Shown: positions 16,882-25,741 of the stretch, piece after piece
Layout of the letters: each line of letters starts with the position of its first letter
How positions within the stretch are numbered: the first letter of the stretch is position 1
Assembly (NCBI RefSeq): GCF_015644665.1
Contig: NZ_JADOBQ010000001.1
Coordinates: 682,001-746,000 of the forward strand
DNA from: Roseobacter sp. MH60115
Lineage (GTDB): Bacteria > Pseudomonadota > Alphaproteobacteria > Rhodobacterales > Rhodobacteraceae
Direction of reading: 5' to 3'
DNA: 64,000 bases
Position numbers and translations under genes: made by a program
The notes under the pieces: generated by a model
The model's database searches: none
Seen by the model: only the letters and a program-made list of their open reading frames with translations
Told to the model about the DNA's origin: nothing

Positions 16882-17931
16882 ATGGCAGGCGTCACAATTC
16901 AGGACATCAAGAAATCCTATGGCGCCGTCGAGGTTATTCACGGGGTGAATGTCGATATCGCCGATGGTGAATTCGTGGCGCTTGTCGGTCCCTCGGGCTG
17001 TGGAAAATCGACGCTGCTGCGCATGATTGCGGGGCTGGAGCCGATCAATGGCGGCACCATCGCCATCGGTGACCGGGTGGTGAACAATCTGCCGCCGGCG
17101 CAGCGGGATATCGCGATGGTGTTTCAGACCTACGCGCTTTATCCGCACAAGTCGGTTGCTGCAAATATGGGCTTCGCGCTCAAGGTCGCGCGTGCCGACA
17201 AGGCCGAGATCGATCGCCGGGTGAGAGAGGCTGCCGAAATCCTGAGCCTGACCGAATATCTGGACCGCAAACCGCGGCATCTGTCGGGTGGGCAACGCCA
17301 GCGCGTGGCAATGGGGCGGGCAATCGTGCGTGATCCGCAGGTGTTCCTTTTTGATGAGCCGCTGTCCAATCTGGACGCCAAGCTGCGCATACAGATGCGT
17401 ACGGAAATCAAGGAGCTGCACCAGCGGCTTAAGACCACGACCGTCTTTGTGACCCATGATCAGATCGAGGCGATGACGCTGGCAGACCGGATCGTGGTGA
17501 TGCAGGCGGGCCGGATCGAACAGATCGGCACACCGCTGGAGCTTTATGACAACCCGGCCAATGAGTTCGTGGCCACCTTCATTGGTGCGCCATCAATGAA
17601 CCTGATGTATGGCAGCCTTACGAAAGGGGTGGTCAATCTGGCCGGGCATTCCGTTGCGCTGCCGGGTGTCGAGGGGGTCGGACAGGTGCGCTTGGGGGTG
17701 CGGCCGGAACATCTGGCGTTGTCCAGCGAAGGCAAGGGGCTGCCGATGCAGGTCAAGGTGGTGGAGCCGACCGGGTCGGAAACCATGGTGTTCCTGACCT
17801 TCGACGGACGCGATGTGACGGCGGTGTTTCGTGAACGTCACGCCTTTGCACCGGGAGACATCATCCATCTGACGCCTGATCCGCATCACCTGCATTGCTT
17901 TGACGCCGCGACCGGTCAGCGGATCGGATAA
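16882..17931 (+). CDS. ABC transporter ATP-binding protein, UgpC/MalK type
   Basis: A 349-residue ATPase that energises a CUT1 sugar importer. It has Walker A VGPSGCGKSTLLRM, Q-loop MVFQTYALYPH, signature HLSGGQRQRVAMGRA, Walker B VFLFDEPLSNLDAKL and switch FVTHDQIEAM. A C-terminal TOBE-type regulatory domain (LGVRPEHLAL, PTGSETMVFL) completes it. The start is preceded by GGGGGGACATCGC. It leads the operon ATPase, SGNH hydrolase, RbsD/FucU, ribokinase. The matching permeases and binding protein are on the opposite strand, so this one transporter is split over two divergent operons. Confidence 0.93.
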   Translation: MAGVTIQDIKKSYGAVEVIHGVNVDIADGEFVALVGPSGCGKSTLLRMIAGLEPINGGTIAIGDRVVNNLPPAQRDIAMVFQTYALYPHKSVAANMGFALKVARADKAEIDRRVREAAEILSLTEYLDRKPRHLSGGQRQRVAMGRAIVRDPQVFLFDEPLSNLDAKLRIQMRTEIKELHQRLKTTTVFVTHDQIEAMTLADRIVVMQAGRIEQIGTPLELYDNPANEFVATFIGAPSMNLMYGSLTKGVVNLAGHSVALPGVEGVGQVRLGVRPEHLALSSEGKGLPMQVKVVEPTGSETMVFLTFDGRDVTAVFRERHAFAPGDIIHLTPDPHHLHCFDAATGQRIG

Positions 17932-17934
17932 GCG

Positions 17935-18585
17935 ATGTCGCCGCGCACCGTTCTTTGTTTCGGGGACAGCAATACCCATGGGACCTGTGCGATGCGCTTC
18001 GCCGGAGACCGGCGGAGGCTGCCGAAGGAGATGCGCTGGCCCAGTTGCATGGCGGAGGGTTTGGGCCCGGACTGGGATGTTGTCGCGGAAGGTCACCCTG
18101 GCCGCACAGCTGTTTTTGACGACCCCATCGAGGGGTCGCACAAAAACGGGCAGGCTGCGCTGCCGGTGCTCCTGGAGACGCATCGCCCCATCGATCTGGT
18201 GATCGTGATGCTGGGGACCAATGACCTCAAGGCCCGGTTCAACCAGTCCGCCCATGACATCGCGCTGGGGGTGCAGCGGCTTGTGCGCGATATCGCGGCT
18301 TGCGATAGCGGGCCGGACGGCAGCGACCCGCAGGTTCTGGTAGCAGCACCGGCTGTGGTCCGGGAAACCGGGGCGCTGGCCGCGACTTTTACCGGTGCGG
18401 AGGCGAAGTCTGCGCTGGTGCCTGAGCTACTGGTCGCGATGGCGGAGCGGCAAGGCGTGCATTTTACGGACGTGAACGCCGTTGCTCGGGTGGACCCGGT
18501 GGATGGTATCCATCTGACGGCAGAGGCGCATGCTGCAATTGGTGCCGCGATGGCGCAAGCTGTGCTACGCATTTTCAAAGACTGA
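17935..18585 (+). CDS. SGNH/GDSL hydrolase (arylesterase-like)
   Basis: A 216-residue hydrolase with the SGNH family blocks: LCFGDSNTHGT (block I, catalytic Ser), VMLGTNDLKARF (block III, oxyanion Asn) and DGIHLTAEAH (block V, catalytic Asp and His). No signal peptide is present, so it acts in the cytoplasm. Three bases separate it from the ATPase gene and it precedes RbsD/FucU. Deacylation of an imported esterified sugar is a sensible inference from this position. Its full-length relatives are variously annotated as arylesterases, lysophospholipases or acyl-sugar esterases. Confidence 0.88.
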   Translation: MSPRTVLCFGDSNTHGTCAMRFAGDRRRLPKEMRWPSCMAEGLGPDWDVVAEGHPGRTAVFDDPIEGSHKNGQAALPVLLETHRPIDLVIVMLGTNDLKARFNQSAHDIALGVQRLVRDIAACDSGPDGSDPQVLVAAPAVVRETGALAATFTGAEAKSALVPELLVAMAERQGVHFTDVNAVARVDPVDGIHLTAEAHAAIGAAMAQAVLRIFKD

Positions 18586-18604
18586 CAAAGGAAGGACGCA
18601 AGAC

Positions 18605-19054
18605 ATGCTCAAAGGACTGGATCCGATCCTGAACGCGGATGTGCTCTATGCATTGCGCGCGATGGGCCATGGCGACGATCTGATCATTGCCGATACCAAT
18701 TTCCCCTCCGATAGCGTGGCGCGGGAAACCGTCTTGGGCGAGGTGTTGCGCATCGACCGCCCGGCGGCGGAAGTGGTGCGGGCCGTGCTCTCGGTCTACC
18801 CGATTGACACATTTGTCGAGGATGCCGCCGCACGGATGGAAGTGGTGGGGGAACCTGACACGATCCTGCCGGTAATGCAGGAGGCGCAAGCCGAAGTGGA
18901 TGCCGTCGAAGGGCCCACGATGCTGGGGATCGAACGGTTTGCCTTTTACGACCGGGCCAAGCAGGCCTATGCGGTGATCCAGACCGGGGAGCGGCGGTTT
19001 TACGGCTGCTTTGCCCTGCGCAAGGGCGTGGTGCCGCCGGAGGCAGAGGGCTGA
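18605..19054 (+). CDS. RbsD/FucU family sugar mutarotase
   Basis: A 149-residue protein that interconverts anomers of free ribose or fucose. The start at 18605 (MLKGLDPILNADVLYALRAM) has AAGGAAGGACGC upstream; a longer frame from 18530 overlaps the preceding gene and does not match the family. GHGDDLIIADTNFPSD contains the conserved catalytic His and Asp. The C-terminus AYAVIQTGERRFYGCFALRKG is typical of FucU, including the Tyr of the active site. The next gene, four bases on, is a ribokinase, so ribose or a similar sugar may be handled. FucU-like sequence features and the fuconolactonase nearby keep L-fucose as an alternative. Confidence 0.9.
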   Translation: MLKGLDPILNADVLYALRAMGHGDDLIIADTNFPSDSVARETVLGEVLRIDRPAAEVVRAVLSVYPIDTFVEDAAARMEVVGEPDTILPVMQEAQAEVDAVEGPTMLGIERFAFYDRAKQAYAVIQTGERRFYGCFALRKGVVPPEAEG

Positions 19055-19057
19055 GAC

Positions 19058-19966
19058 ATGGGGAAGGTCGTCATCCTTGGGGTGTTTGTTGCGGATACCT
19101 CCTATCGGGCGGATCGGATGCCGCGCATGGGCGAGACCATTCTGGGCAACAGTTTCGCGCTGGGCCCGGGGGGCAAGGGCTCCAATCAGGCGGTGGCCTG
19201 CGCGCGCATTGGTGCCGACACACATATGATCTCCAAGCTTGGGCAGGATGATTTTGCCAAGCTCGCGCTTGACACCTGGGCGGAGGCCGGGGTGACGCCC
19301 CATGCGGATCAGATCAGCGAGAGCTATACCGGGGCGGCCTATATCTTTGTCGAGGAAAGCTCAGGCGATAACGCCATCATCGTGGCACCGGGCGCGGCGG
19401 CCCTGATGGACACCGCCGATATTGACGCGCGTGCTGAGCTGATCAAAAGCGCGGATGTGTTTGTCACGCAGCTGGAGCAGCCGATGCCTGCCGCCCTGCA
19501 CGCATTGGGCATTGCGCGGGCGGCGGGGGTGACAACCATCCTCAACCCGGCCCCGGCGGCGACCCTGCCGGAGGGGATGCTGGCGCTGTGTGACTACGTG
19601 ACGCCGAATGAGACCGAATGCGAGGCCTTGACCGGGATCAGCGTCGAGACGGAAGCGGACGCGGAACGCGCCGCTGCGGCGCTTCGGACGCTTGGCGTTG
19701 GCACACCGATCATCACGATGGGAGAGCGTGGGGCTTATCTGGACGGGCATGGTCTGGTCCCGGCGGTCAAGGCAGGGCCCGTTGTAGAGACGACCGGTGC
19801 CGGGGATGCCTTCAACGGTGGATTTGCGGCAGCACTGGCGGAGGGCAAATCGCCGCTTGAGGCGGTGCAGATCGGCTGTGCTACGGCGGGGATTTCCGTG
19901 ACCCGGCCCGGCACCGCGCCGTCGATGCCGGATCGGCGCGAGGTAGAGGCGCTGCTGGGCGCGTAG
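19058..19966 (+). CDS. rbsK: Ribokinase (PfkB family)
   Basis: A 302-residue PfkB-family kinase that should phosphorylate ribose or a related sugar at C5 with ATP. Family signatures are ALGPGGKGSNQAVACARIGA near the N-terminus (substrate binding) and VVETTGAGDAFNGGFAAAL, which holds the catalytic Asp and anion hole. VTPNETECEALTG is the PfkB substrate-lid helix seen in ribokinases. It is the last gene of the operon that begins with the UgpC-like ATPase, and it converges with modC. The coupling to RbsD/FucU supports ribokinase rather than adenosine or fructose kinase. Confidence 0.9.
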   Translation: MGKVVILGVFVADTSYRADRMPRMGETILGNSFALGPGGKGSNQAVACARIGADTHMISKLGQDDFAKLALDTWAEAGVTPHADQISESYTGAAYIFVEESSGDNAIIVAPGAAALMDTADIDARAELIKSADVFVTQLEQPMPAALHALGIARAAGVTTILNPAPAATLPEGMLALCDYVTPNETECEALTGISVETEADAERAAAALRTLGVGTPIITMGERGAYLDGHGLVPAVKAGPVVETTGAGDAFNGGFAAALAEGKSPLEAVQIGCATAGISVTRPGTAPSMPDRREVEALLGA

Positions 19967-19968
19967 CT

Positions 19969-19990
19969 GCGGGCGGTTGCCTGCGGTTTT
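19969..19990 (+). terminator. Possible weak terminator between ribokinase and modC
   Basis: GCGGGC-GGTT-GCCTGC (19969-19984, with one G-U pair) followed by GGTTTT, five bases after the ribokinase stop. The 53-base gap separates two convergent operons, where a terminator is expected. Confidence 0.4.
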
Positions 19991-20019
19991 AGTTGAAAAC
20001 GGGGGGGCTGCGGTCCCGG

Positions 20020-21132
20020 CTACTTGGCCTGTTGGTCTTGCGCGCGCGGGGTGTCGCTGATTGCGTCACGGGCGACCGAAACCGCCTTGAGCACTGCAAA
20101 GACCGGGGTGCCGGGTGCCAGCGCCAGCGCTTCGGCAGAACGCCGGGTGATCCGCGCCAGAAGGAGCGCCCCGCCAAAGGACAGCTGCACGATCACGCCT
20201 GGACCCGCCCCCCTGCGTATCTCTGTGACCGTTGTTTTCAGGACGTTGAGGGCAGAGATGCCGCGCGGCTCTTCGGTGGCCAACATGACGTCCTGCGCTT
20301 CGATCCAGACCCGCACGGCGGTGCCGGGGGGCTGATGAACGCGGGGCAGCAGCAAGGTCGCGCCTTCGGCCTCCAGCGTACTCAGCCCATCGGCGTGATG
20401 CGCCTGCACCCGTGCGTCGAGCATGGCACCTGCGGAGCGAACGCCAAGGGGGGTGATTGCCGGGTCGCTCATGACATCGGCTGCCGGACCCTGACGCGCC
20501 ACGCGGCCACCTTCCAATGCGACGACCGTGGTGGCAATCCGCGCCACTTCCGCTGCTGCGTGGCTGACATAGAGGATCGGAATGCTGACCTCATCGCGCA
20601 GCCGTTCGAAATAGGGCAGGATTTCCGCCTTGCGTTGTTCGTCCAGAGCGGCCAGCGGCTCGTCTGCGAGGAGGATATGCGGGCTTGCCAGCAGCGCCCG
20701 GCCAATGGCGACACGTTGTTTTTCCCCCCCCGAAAGCCCCGCGGGCCTGCGGTTGAGCAGGTGACCAATGCCCAGCAGATCAACAATGCGCGCCATATCT
20801 TCGCGCGGGGCCTTTTTGGGGGCAAACCAGCGCCCGTAGCCAAGGTTCTGACGGACGGTCAGATGCGGAAACAGCCGCGCCTCCTGAAAGATATAGCCGA
20901 CCCTGCGTTTATGAGGCGGCAGGTTCCGGCCCGTCGTGCTGTCCAGCATCACGGTGCCATCGCTGGCGATACGCCCCGCCTGCGGGGTTAGCAAGCCAGC
21001 CACGGCGTTGATGATGGTCGTTTTGCCTGCGCCGGATCGGCCAAAGAGCACGGTAATGCCGGTGGGCGCCTTGAAGGCGACATCCAGATCGAAGGCACCG
21101 AGGCGATGCTGCAGGGACACCGACAGCGTCAT
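20020..21132 (-). CDS. modC: Molybdate ABC transporter ATP-binding protein ModC
   Basis: A 370-residue ATPase of the molybdate importer. It shows Walker A LFGRSGAGKTTIINAV, the Q-loop YIFQEARLFPHLTVRQNLGY, the signature AGLSGGEKQRVAIGRALL and Walker B ILLADEPLAALD. The FxEARLFPHL form of the Q-loop region is characteristic of ModC. A C-terminal Mop/TOBE domain (RGISALNVLKTTVTEIRRG, LARITRRSAEAL) binds oxyanion and gives feedback inhibition in relatives. It overlaps modB by four bases. Molybdate supply fits the formate dehydrogenase in this window. Confidence 0.95.
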   Translation of the reverse strand: MTLSVSLQHRLGAFDLDVAFKAPTGITVLFGRSGAGKTTIINAVAGLLTPQAGRIASDGTVMLDSTTGRNLPPHKRRVGYIFQEARLFPHLTVRQNLGYGRWFAPKKAPREDMARIVDLLGIGHLLNRRPAGLSGGEKQRVAIGRALLASPHILLADEPLAALDEQRKAEILPYFERLRDEVSIPILYVSHAAAEVARIATTVVALEGGRVARQGPAADVMSDPAITPLGVRSAGAMLDARVQAHHADGLSTLEAEGATLLLPRVHQPPGTAVRVWIEAQDVMLATEEPRGISALNVLKTTVTEIRRGAGPGVIVQLSFGGALLLARITRRSAEALALAPGTPVFAVLKAVSVARDAISDTPRAQDQQAK

Positions 21133-21824
21133 GTGCCGCGGACCTGTTGTGCCGCCCGGCGGGCCAGTGCTTCGGAGAGGAGCAGCGCGCTCATCGCGAC
21201 CACGATGGAGACAATCACCAACCGCCAGACAGAGGTTTCACCCCCTGGCACCTGCAGGAAGGCGTAGATCGCCGAGGGCACGGTTTGCGTCTGGCCGGGG
21301 ATGTTGGAGACAAAGGTGATGGTGGCGCCGAACTCTCCCATCGCCTTGGCAAAGGCCAGCACGGCGCCCGCAATCACGCCGGGTAGGATCAGCGGCAGCG
21401 TGATGGTTGCAAAGACCCACAGGCGCGAGGCCCCCAGCGTTGCGGCGGCCTCTTCCAGCTTCGGGTCCACCGCCTCGATCGACAGACGCATGGCCCGCAC
21501 CATCAAGGGAAAGGCCATGACTGCCGCCGCCAATGCCGCTCCGGTCCAGCGGAAGGCAAAGACAATGCCAAAAGGCTCCAGAAGGCGCCCGACGGGCCCT
21601 TGCGTACCAAAGGTGGCCAGCAGCAGATAACCGGTGACCACCGGGGGCAGGATCAGCGGCAGATGCACCAGCCCGTTCAGCAGCTGTTTGCCGGGAAACT
21701 CACGGCGCGCGAGGATGTAGGCGATCCACAGGCCAACGGGCAGGCTGAAGAGCATTGCCCAGAAGGACACCTTCAGGGAAAGCGCAACGGCGCGCCATTC
21801 ATCGGGGCCAAGCCAGTCTGTCAC
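21129..21824 (-). CDS. modB: Molybdate ABC transporter permease ModB
   Basis: A 231-residue inner-membrane permease with five or six hydrophobic segments. The EAA coupling motif EEAAATLGASRLWVFATITLP and the following GVIAGAVLAFAKAMGEFGATI are highly conserved in ModB and CysT/W permeases. NIPGQTQTVPSAIYAFLQVPG is the periplasmic loop found in ModB. It overlaps modA and modC by four bases each, so modABC is a single transcript read leftward. Confidence 0.95.
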   Translation of the reverse strand: MTDWLGPDEWRAVALSLKVSFWAMLFSLPVGLWIAYILARREFPGKQLLNGLVHLPLILPPVVTGYLLLATFGTQGPVGRLLEPFGIVFAFRWTGAALAAAVMAFPLMVRAMRLSIEAVDPKLEEAAATLGASRLWVFATITLPLILPGVIAGAVLAFAKAMGEFGATITFVSNIPGQTQTVPSAIYAFLQVPGGETSVWRLVIVSIVVAMSALLLSEALARRAAQQVRGT

Positions 21825-22585
21825 GGGCTGGCCTTTGGCAGGGTAAACCCCTGATCCTTGAAAAGGGCACGCGCGGTGGCTGTGTCCAGATGGTCCAGAA
21901 AGGCCTGACCACCTGCAGAGGTGCGCCCCTTGAGGAGCGCGGCGGGATAGCGAATGTCCGGATGGCTGTCAGGTGGGAAAATCCCAAGGACGTGCACCCG
22001 GGGTTCCGCCTGCGCATCACTGGCATAGACAATACCAAACGCCGCCTCACCCGCAGCCACAAGGGCCAGTGCGGCGCGCACGTTGTCGGTTTGCACGATC
22101 TGGGACGACAGCCTCTCCCAGAGGCCCATATGTGACAGGGCGGCCTTGGCATAGAGGCCGGCGGGCACGGCCTCGACCAGCGCCGTGGCGATACGTTCCG
22201 CGCCCAGGTGGTGGGTAAGGTTTTCACGGGTGAGCGCCAGAGGAGCACCCTCTGCGCCATGGGCGATCAGCACCAGCCGGTTGCCGATGATCTCTCGCCG
22301 CGTATCAGGCACCAGCGCCTGCCGGGCTTCCAGCCAATCCATCCACTCGCGATTTGCCGAGATGAAGACATCCGCAGGTGCACCCAACGAGATTTGCCGC
22401 GCCAGCAGCGAGCTGCCTGCGTAGGAGATCGACACACTGTAGTCGGTCTGTTCCATGAAGTCCGCAGCAATCTGATCCAGTGCCGTTTTCAAGCTGGCCG
22501 CGGCAAAAACCGTGACCTGTTCCGCCCGAGCGGGGCCAAGGAGCCCAAGCATCATGCAAACCACAAAGATCACCAGGGACCGCAT
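21821..22585 (-). CDS. modA: Molybdate-binding periplasmic protein ModA
   Basis: A 254-residue binding protein with a signal peptide ending near GPARAEQ. The mature N-terminus VTVFAAASLKTALDQIA is the ModA hallmark; the Ser and Ala residues bind oxyanion. Further motifs are SYAGSSLLARQISLGAPADVF (anion-binding Ser) and GEAAFGIVYASDA (Tyr). It is first in modABC, divergent from the glycosylase gene at 22807 over 221 bases. No clear ModE box was found there, so the way molybdate represses it is unknown. Confidence 0.94.
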   Translation of the reverse strand: MRSLVIFVVCMMLGLLGPARAEQVTVFAAASLKTALDQIAADFMEQTDYSVSISYAGSSLLARQISLGAPADVFISANREWMDWLEARQALVPDTRREIIGNRLVLIAHGAEGAPLALTRENLTHHLGAERIATALVEAVPAGLYAKAALSHMGLWERLSSQIVQTDNVRAALALVAAGEAAFGIVYASDAQAEPRVHVLGIFPPDSHPDIRYPAALLKGRTSAGGQAFLDHLDTATARALFKDQGFTLPKASP

Positions 22586-22806
22586 CAGCCGACCTGTCTC
22601 AGCAGCGGGCGGGGCATGTGCATCCTGCGGTTTTCGAGCGTTTGGATCATGTCGCTACACTCTTGCACAGGCGGGGTGGTTGCAAGAGGCAGTGACTGGC
22701 GCAGATATCTGGGGTGCGATTTTTGCACAAGCCCCTGTGCCACAATCATCATTTCGCGGGCGCTTGGGCAGCGCTAGACTGGTGCGCCAGCAAGACGGAG
22801 GATCGG

Positions 22807-23475
22807 ATGCGGACATTGGACGAGATACTGGCCATCAGCCTGGAGAGAAAAGGCTCTGAGGACGCGATTTTCGCAGGACTTGAACCGACGAAGACCGCAA
22901 CCGAGCTGGCGGCGACACCGGATGACCGCTGGCTGGCGGCGATGTCGCGCGCGATTTTCAACGCCGGGTTCAACTGGAAGGTGGTGGAGACGATGTGGCC
23001 GGGGTTCGAGACCGCGTTCAAGGGGTTCGACCCCGGTGCCTGCTCCATGATGGATGACGATTGGTTCGATGCGCTGATCACCGATACCACGATTGTGCGC
23101 CACGGTCCGAAAATCCGCGCGGTGCAGGAAAACGCAGTTTATGTGCGGGCGCAGGCCGAGGCTCACGGCAGCTTTGGCGCGTTTGTCGCAGGCTGGGGTC
23201 CGGATGAATTCTCGGGGCTACTGGCGCATCTCAAATCCGGCGGCACCCGGCTGGGCGGGATGACCGGGCAGTATTTTCTGCGGTTCATGGGTGTGGATGG
23301 CTATATGCTGTCGCAGGACGTGGTGACGCGTTTGATTGCCGAAGGGGTGATCGACAAGCCACCAACCTCAAAAGGGGCCATGAAGGCGGTGCAGGAGGCG
23401 TTTTCCACCTGGCACCACGCCTCCGGACGGTCGTTGAAAGAGATCAGCCGGATCTTGGCCACCAGTACCGGTTAG
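22807..23475 (+). CDS. DNA-3-methyladenine glycosylase I family protein
   Basis: A 222-residue helix-hairpin-helix DNA repair enzyme of the Tag family, which removes 3-methyladenine. The start at 22807 (MRTLDEILAISLERKGSED) has GGAGGATCGG upstream; an earlier in-frame ATG would add an unlikely Cys/His-rich leader. Family-like parts are MSRAIFNAGFNWKVVETMWP and AFKGFDPGACSMMDDDWFDAL. LGGMTGQYFLRFMGVDGYMLSQDVVTRL holds the Tag-like active-site region. This subgroup is divergent from E. coli Tag and lacks its obvious zinc-binding CxxC ends. It ends tail to tail with arsJ, the stop codons overlapping. Confidence 0.85.
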   Translation: MRTLDEILAISLERKGSEDAIFAGLEPTKTATELAATPDDRWLAAMSRAIFNAGFNWKVVETMWPGFETAFKGFDPGACSMMDDDWFDALITDTTIVRHGPKIRAVQENAVYVRAQAEAHGSFGAFVAGWGPDEFSGLLAHLKSGGTRLGGMTGQYFLRFMGVDGYMLSQDVVTRLIAEGVIDKPPTSKGAMKAVQEAFSTWHHASGRSLKEISRILATSTG

Positions 23476-24746
23476 GCATTGCCTTTGGCTGCCTGGCCGG
23501 TTTCCACCGCCCGTAGACGGGCCGCGCCAAAGGCGCTGAGTGCAAGCAGCGCAGCGGCCGTTCCCAGACAGAGCGGCAGGCCACCGATCTGATAGCTGGC
23601 CCCAGACAGCACGGTACCCAGCAGCCGCCCGGCGGCATTGGCCATGTAGTAGAAACCCACGTCCATCGTGACTCGCTCGCCCGAGCTGAAGGCGAGGATG
23701 AGATAGGAATGCAGCGCTGAATTGACCGCAAAAAGCGCGCCGAATACCAAAAGCCCACCGATCAGCGTGGCCGTCAGCCAGCCGGTGGGTTCCGGCGTGA
23801 CATAGGTGAGCAGCGCCAGACCTGCCGGGAGAATGACCAGCGCCGCAACCCAGCTGCGGGCGTTGCGGATGATCTCGGCTTCGGGGCGTGATTTTGCTTT
23901 CAGCAGTTTCGGGGCTGCGGCCTGAACCGCCCCGTAGAGGATGATCCAGAGGGCCATGAAACTGCCGATGGTGAAGAAGGCGGCCCGATTGCCTACCTCC
24001 GTGCCATCGGAGAGCACCGCGTAAAAATAGATCGGGATGCCGACCACGAACCAGACATCGCGCGCGGCAAAGAGGAAGACGCGCGCAAAGCTCAGCCAGT
24101 TGACATTGGCGTTCTTGGAGAAAACCTCGCGGAATTTCGCATCCTTGCGGCCCGTGGGCAGCCCCGCGGGCATTTTCAGGACGATCACAAACAGGATCAG
24201 CGCCAGCACCGCCGCCATGCCCAGCACCGCGCCTTTGAGCCCAACCCACCCCAGCAGCACCGCGCCGATGAGAAAGCCCAAGCCCTTCACGGCGTTCTTG
24301 GAGCCGGTCAGCAGCGCCACCCAGCGAAAGAGCCCTCCCTGTTCGGCAGGGGCCAGCAGTTTGACGGCGGATTTCGCGCTCATCTTTGAAAGGTCCTTGG
24401 CCACACCGGATGCGCCCTGCACGGCCATGACAAAGACCACAGAGGCGGCGACCGTCCAGTTTGGGTCAAGCTGGGCAAGGGCCACCAGCGCGCCGACCTG
24501 CAGCGCGAGACCGGCGTAGAGTGTCGAGGTCAGGCCAAACCGCGCCGCGATCCAGCCCGCGCTGAGGTTGGTGACCACGCCAGCGATTTCGTAGAGCACG
24601 AAGAGATAGGCCAGTTGCACCGGCGAAAACCCCAGCGTGTGAAAATGCAGCAGCACCAGCATGCGCAGCGCGCCATCGGTCAGCATGAAGGCCCAATAGG
24701 CCGCCGTCACTGCCACATAGGCCGCACCTGCATGCGGGGTGCTCAT
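23472..24746 (-). CDS. arsJ: Organoarsenical efflux MFS transporter ArsJ
   Basis: A 424-residue major-facilitator protein with about 12 hydrophobic helices. The start at 24746 ([20 protein letters not shown]) overlaps the GAPDH stop by [24 protein letters not shown] and [20 protein letters not shown] are strongly conserved in ArsJ. In Pseudomonas the partner GAPDH makes 1-arseno-3-phosphoglycerate from arsenate and ArsJ exports it, giving arsenate resistance. The gene order ArsR-ArsC, GAPDH, ArsJ and the overlaps here make the same function very likely. Confidence 0.94.
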   Translation of the reverse strand: MSTPHAGAAYVAVTAAYWAFMLTDGALRMLVLLHFHTLGFSPVQLAYLFVLYEIAGVVTNLSAGWIAARFGLTSTLYAGLALQVGALVALAQLDPNWTVAASVVFVMAVQGASGVAKDLSKMSAKSAVKLLAPAEQGGLFRWVALLTGSKNAVKGLGFLIGAVLLGWVGLKGAVLGMAAVLALILFVIVLKMPAGLPTGRKDAKFREVFSKNANVNWLSFARVFLFAARDVWFVVGIPIYFYAVLSDGTEVGNRAAFFTIGSFMALWIILYGAVQAAAPKLLKAKSRPEAEIIRNARSWVAALVILPAGLALLTYVTPEPTGWLTATLIGGLLVFGALFAVNSALHSYLILAFSSGERVTMDVGFYYMANAAGRLLGTVLSGASYQIGGLPLCLGTAAALLALSAFGAARLRAVETGQAAKGNA

Positions 24747-25741
24747 AGGGAAGCGCCGACCATGAAGGCCACATCCGCCAGCCGGTTGGCATAACCCCAT
24801 TCGTTGTCATACCAGACGTAGACTTTCAGCTGGGTGCCATTCACCACCATGGTCGAGGGCGCATCCACGATCCCGGAGCGGGGATCATTCGTGTAATCCG
24901 TGCTGACCAGCGGGCGGGTTTCATAGCCCAGAATGCCTTTCAGTTCAGCATTCGAGGCGGCCTCAAAGAGGCCGTTGACCTGATCCACCGTTGTTTCCCG
25001 CTCCAGCTCAAAGACACAGTCGGTCAGCGAGGCGTTCAGCAGCGGCACGCGCACCGCATGGCCGTTGAGGCGACCTGTCAGCTCCGGATAGATCAGTGTG
25101 ATCGCCGTGGCGCTGCCCGTGGTGGTGGGGATCAGCGAATTCAGCGCGGACCGCGCGCGACGCAGGTCCTTGGCGGGGCGGTCCACGATGGTTTGCGTGT
25201 TGGTGACATCGTGGATCGTGGTGATCGAGCCGTGTTTGATGCCAAGATTCTCATGCACCACCTTGACCACCGGCGCGATGCAGTTGGTTGTGCAGCTGGC
25301 GGCTGTCACGACCTGGTGCTGCGCTGGATCATAGACGTCGTGGTTCACGCCATAGACGATGTTGGCGGTCGGGCCATCCTTGACCGGCGCGGAGACCACC
25401 ACCTTTTTGATGCCCGCGGCGAAATAGGGGGCAAGGGCGGCTTCGGTCTTGAAGGCGCCGGTGCAGTCGATCACCACATCCACACCGTCCAGCGGCAGGG
25501 CCGCCAGATCGGTTTCGCCGTGCACGGGCAGACGGGTGCCGTCGATGGTGATACTGTCCTCATCGGCGGCGAAATCCGCAGGCCAGCGGCCGTGCACCGT
25601 GTCGAATTCCAGCAGATGCGCGTGCATCGCTGGATCACCCACAGCATCGTTGATCCAGGCGATCTTTGCGCCGCGCTCCAGCAGGGGGCGCAGCGCCAGT
25701 TTTCCGATCCGGCCCAGGCCATTGAGGGCGTAAGTTGTCAT
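24743..25741 (-). CDS. ArsJ-associated glyceraldehyde-3-phosphate dehydrogenase
   Basis: A 332-residue [25 protein letters not shown] is the Rossmann NAD site, and [21 protein letters not shown] carries the catalytic Cys in [26 protein letters not shown] and [14 protein letters not shown] are typical of the family. It overlaps both the ArsR-ArsC gene and arsJ by four bases. This operon position identifies it as the arsenate-detoxifying copy, which uses arsenate in place of phosphate to form 1-arseno-3-phosphoglycerate for export; the main glycolytic or Calvin-cycle GAPDH should be elsewhere. Confidence 0.93.
   Translation of the reverse strand: MTTYALNGLGRIGKLALRPLLERGAKIAWINDAVGDPAMHAHLLEFDTVHGRWPADFAADEDSITIDGTRLPVHGETDLAALPLDGVDVVIDCTGAFKTEAALAPYFAAGIKKVVVSAPVKDGPTANIVYGVNHDVYDPAQHQVVTAASCTTNCIAPVVKVVHENLGIKHGSITTIHDVTNTQTIVDRPAKDLRRARSALNSLIPTTTGSATAITLIYPELTGRLNGHAVRVPLLNASLTDCVFELERETTVDQVNGLFEAASNAELKGILGYETRPLVSTDYTNDPRSGIVDAPSTMVVNGTQLKVYVWYDNEWGYANRLADVAFMVGASL

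Noticed and set aside
22586-22806. ModE box upstream of modA
   Set aside because: I looked for the long AT-containing ModE dyad and did not find a convincing match on either strand.
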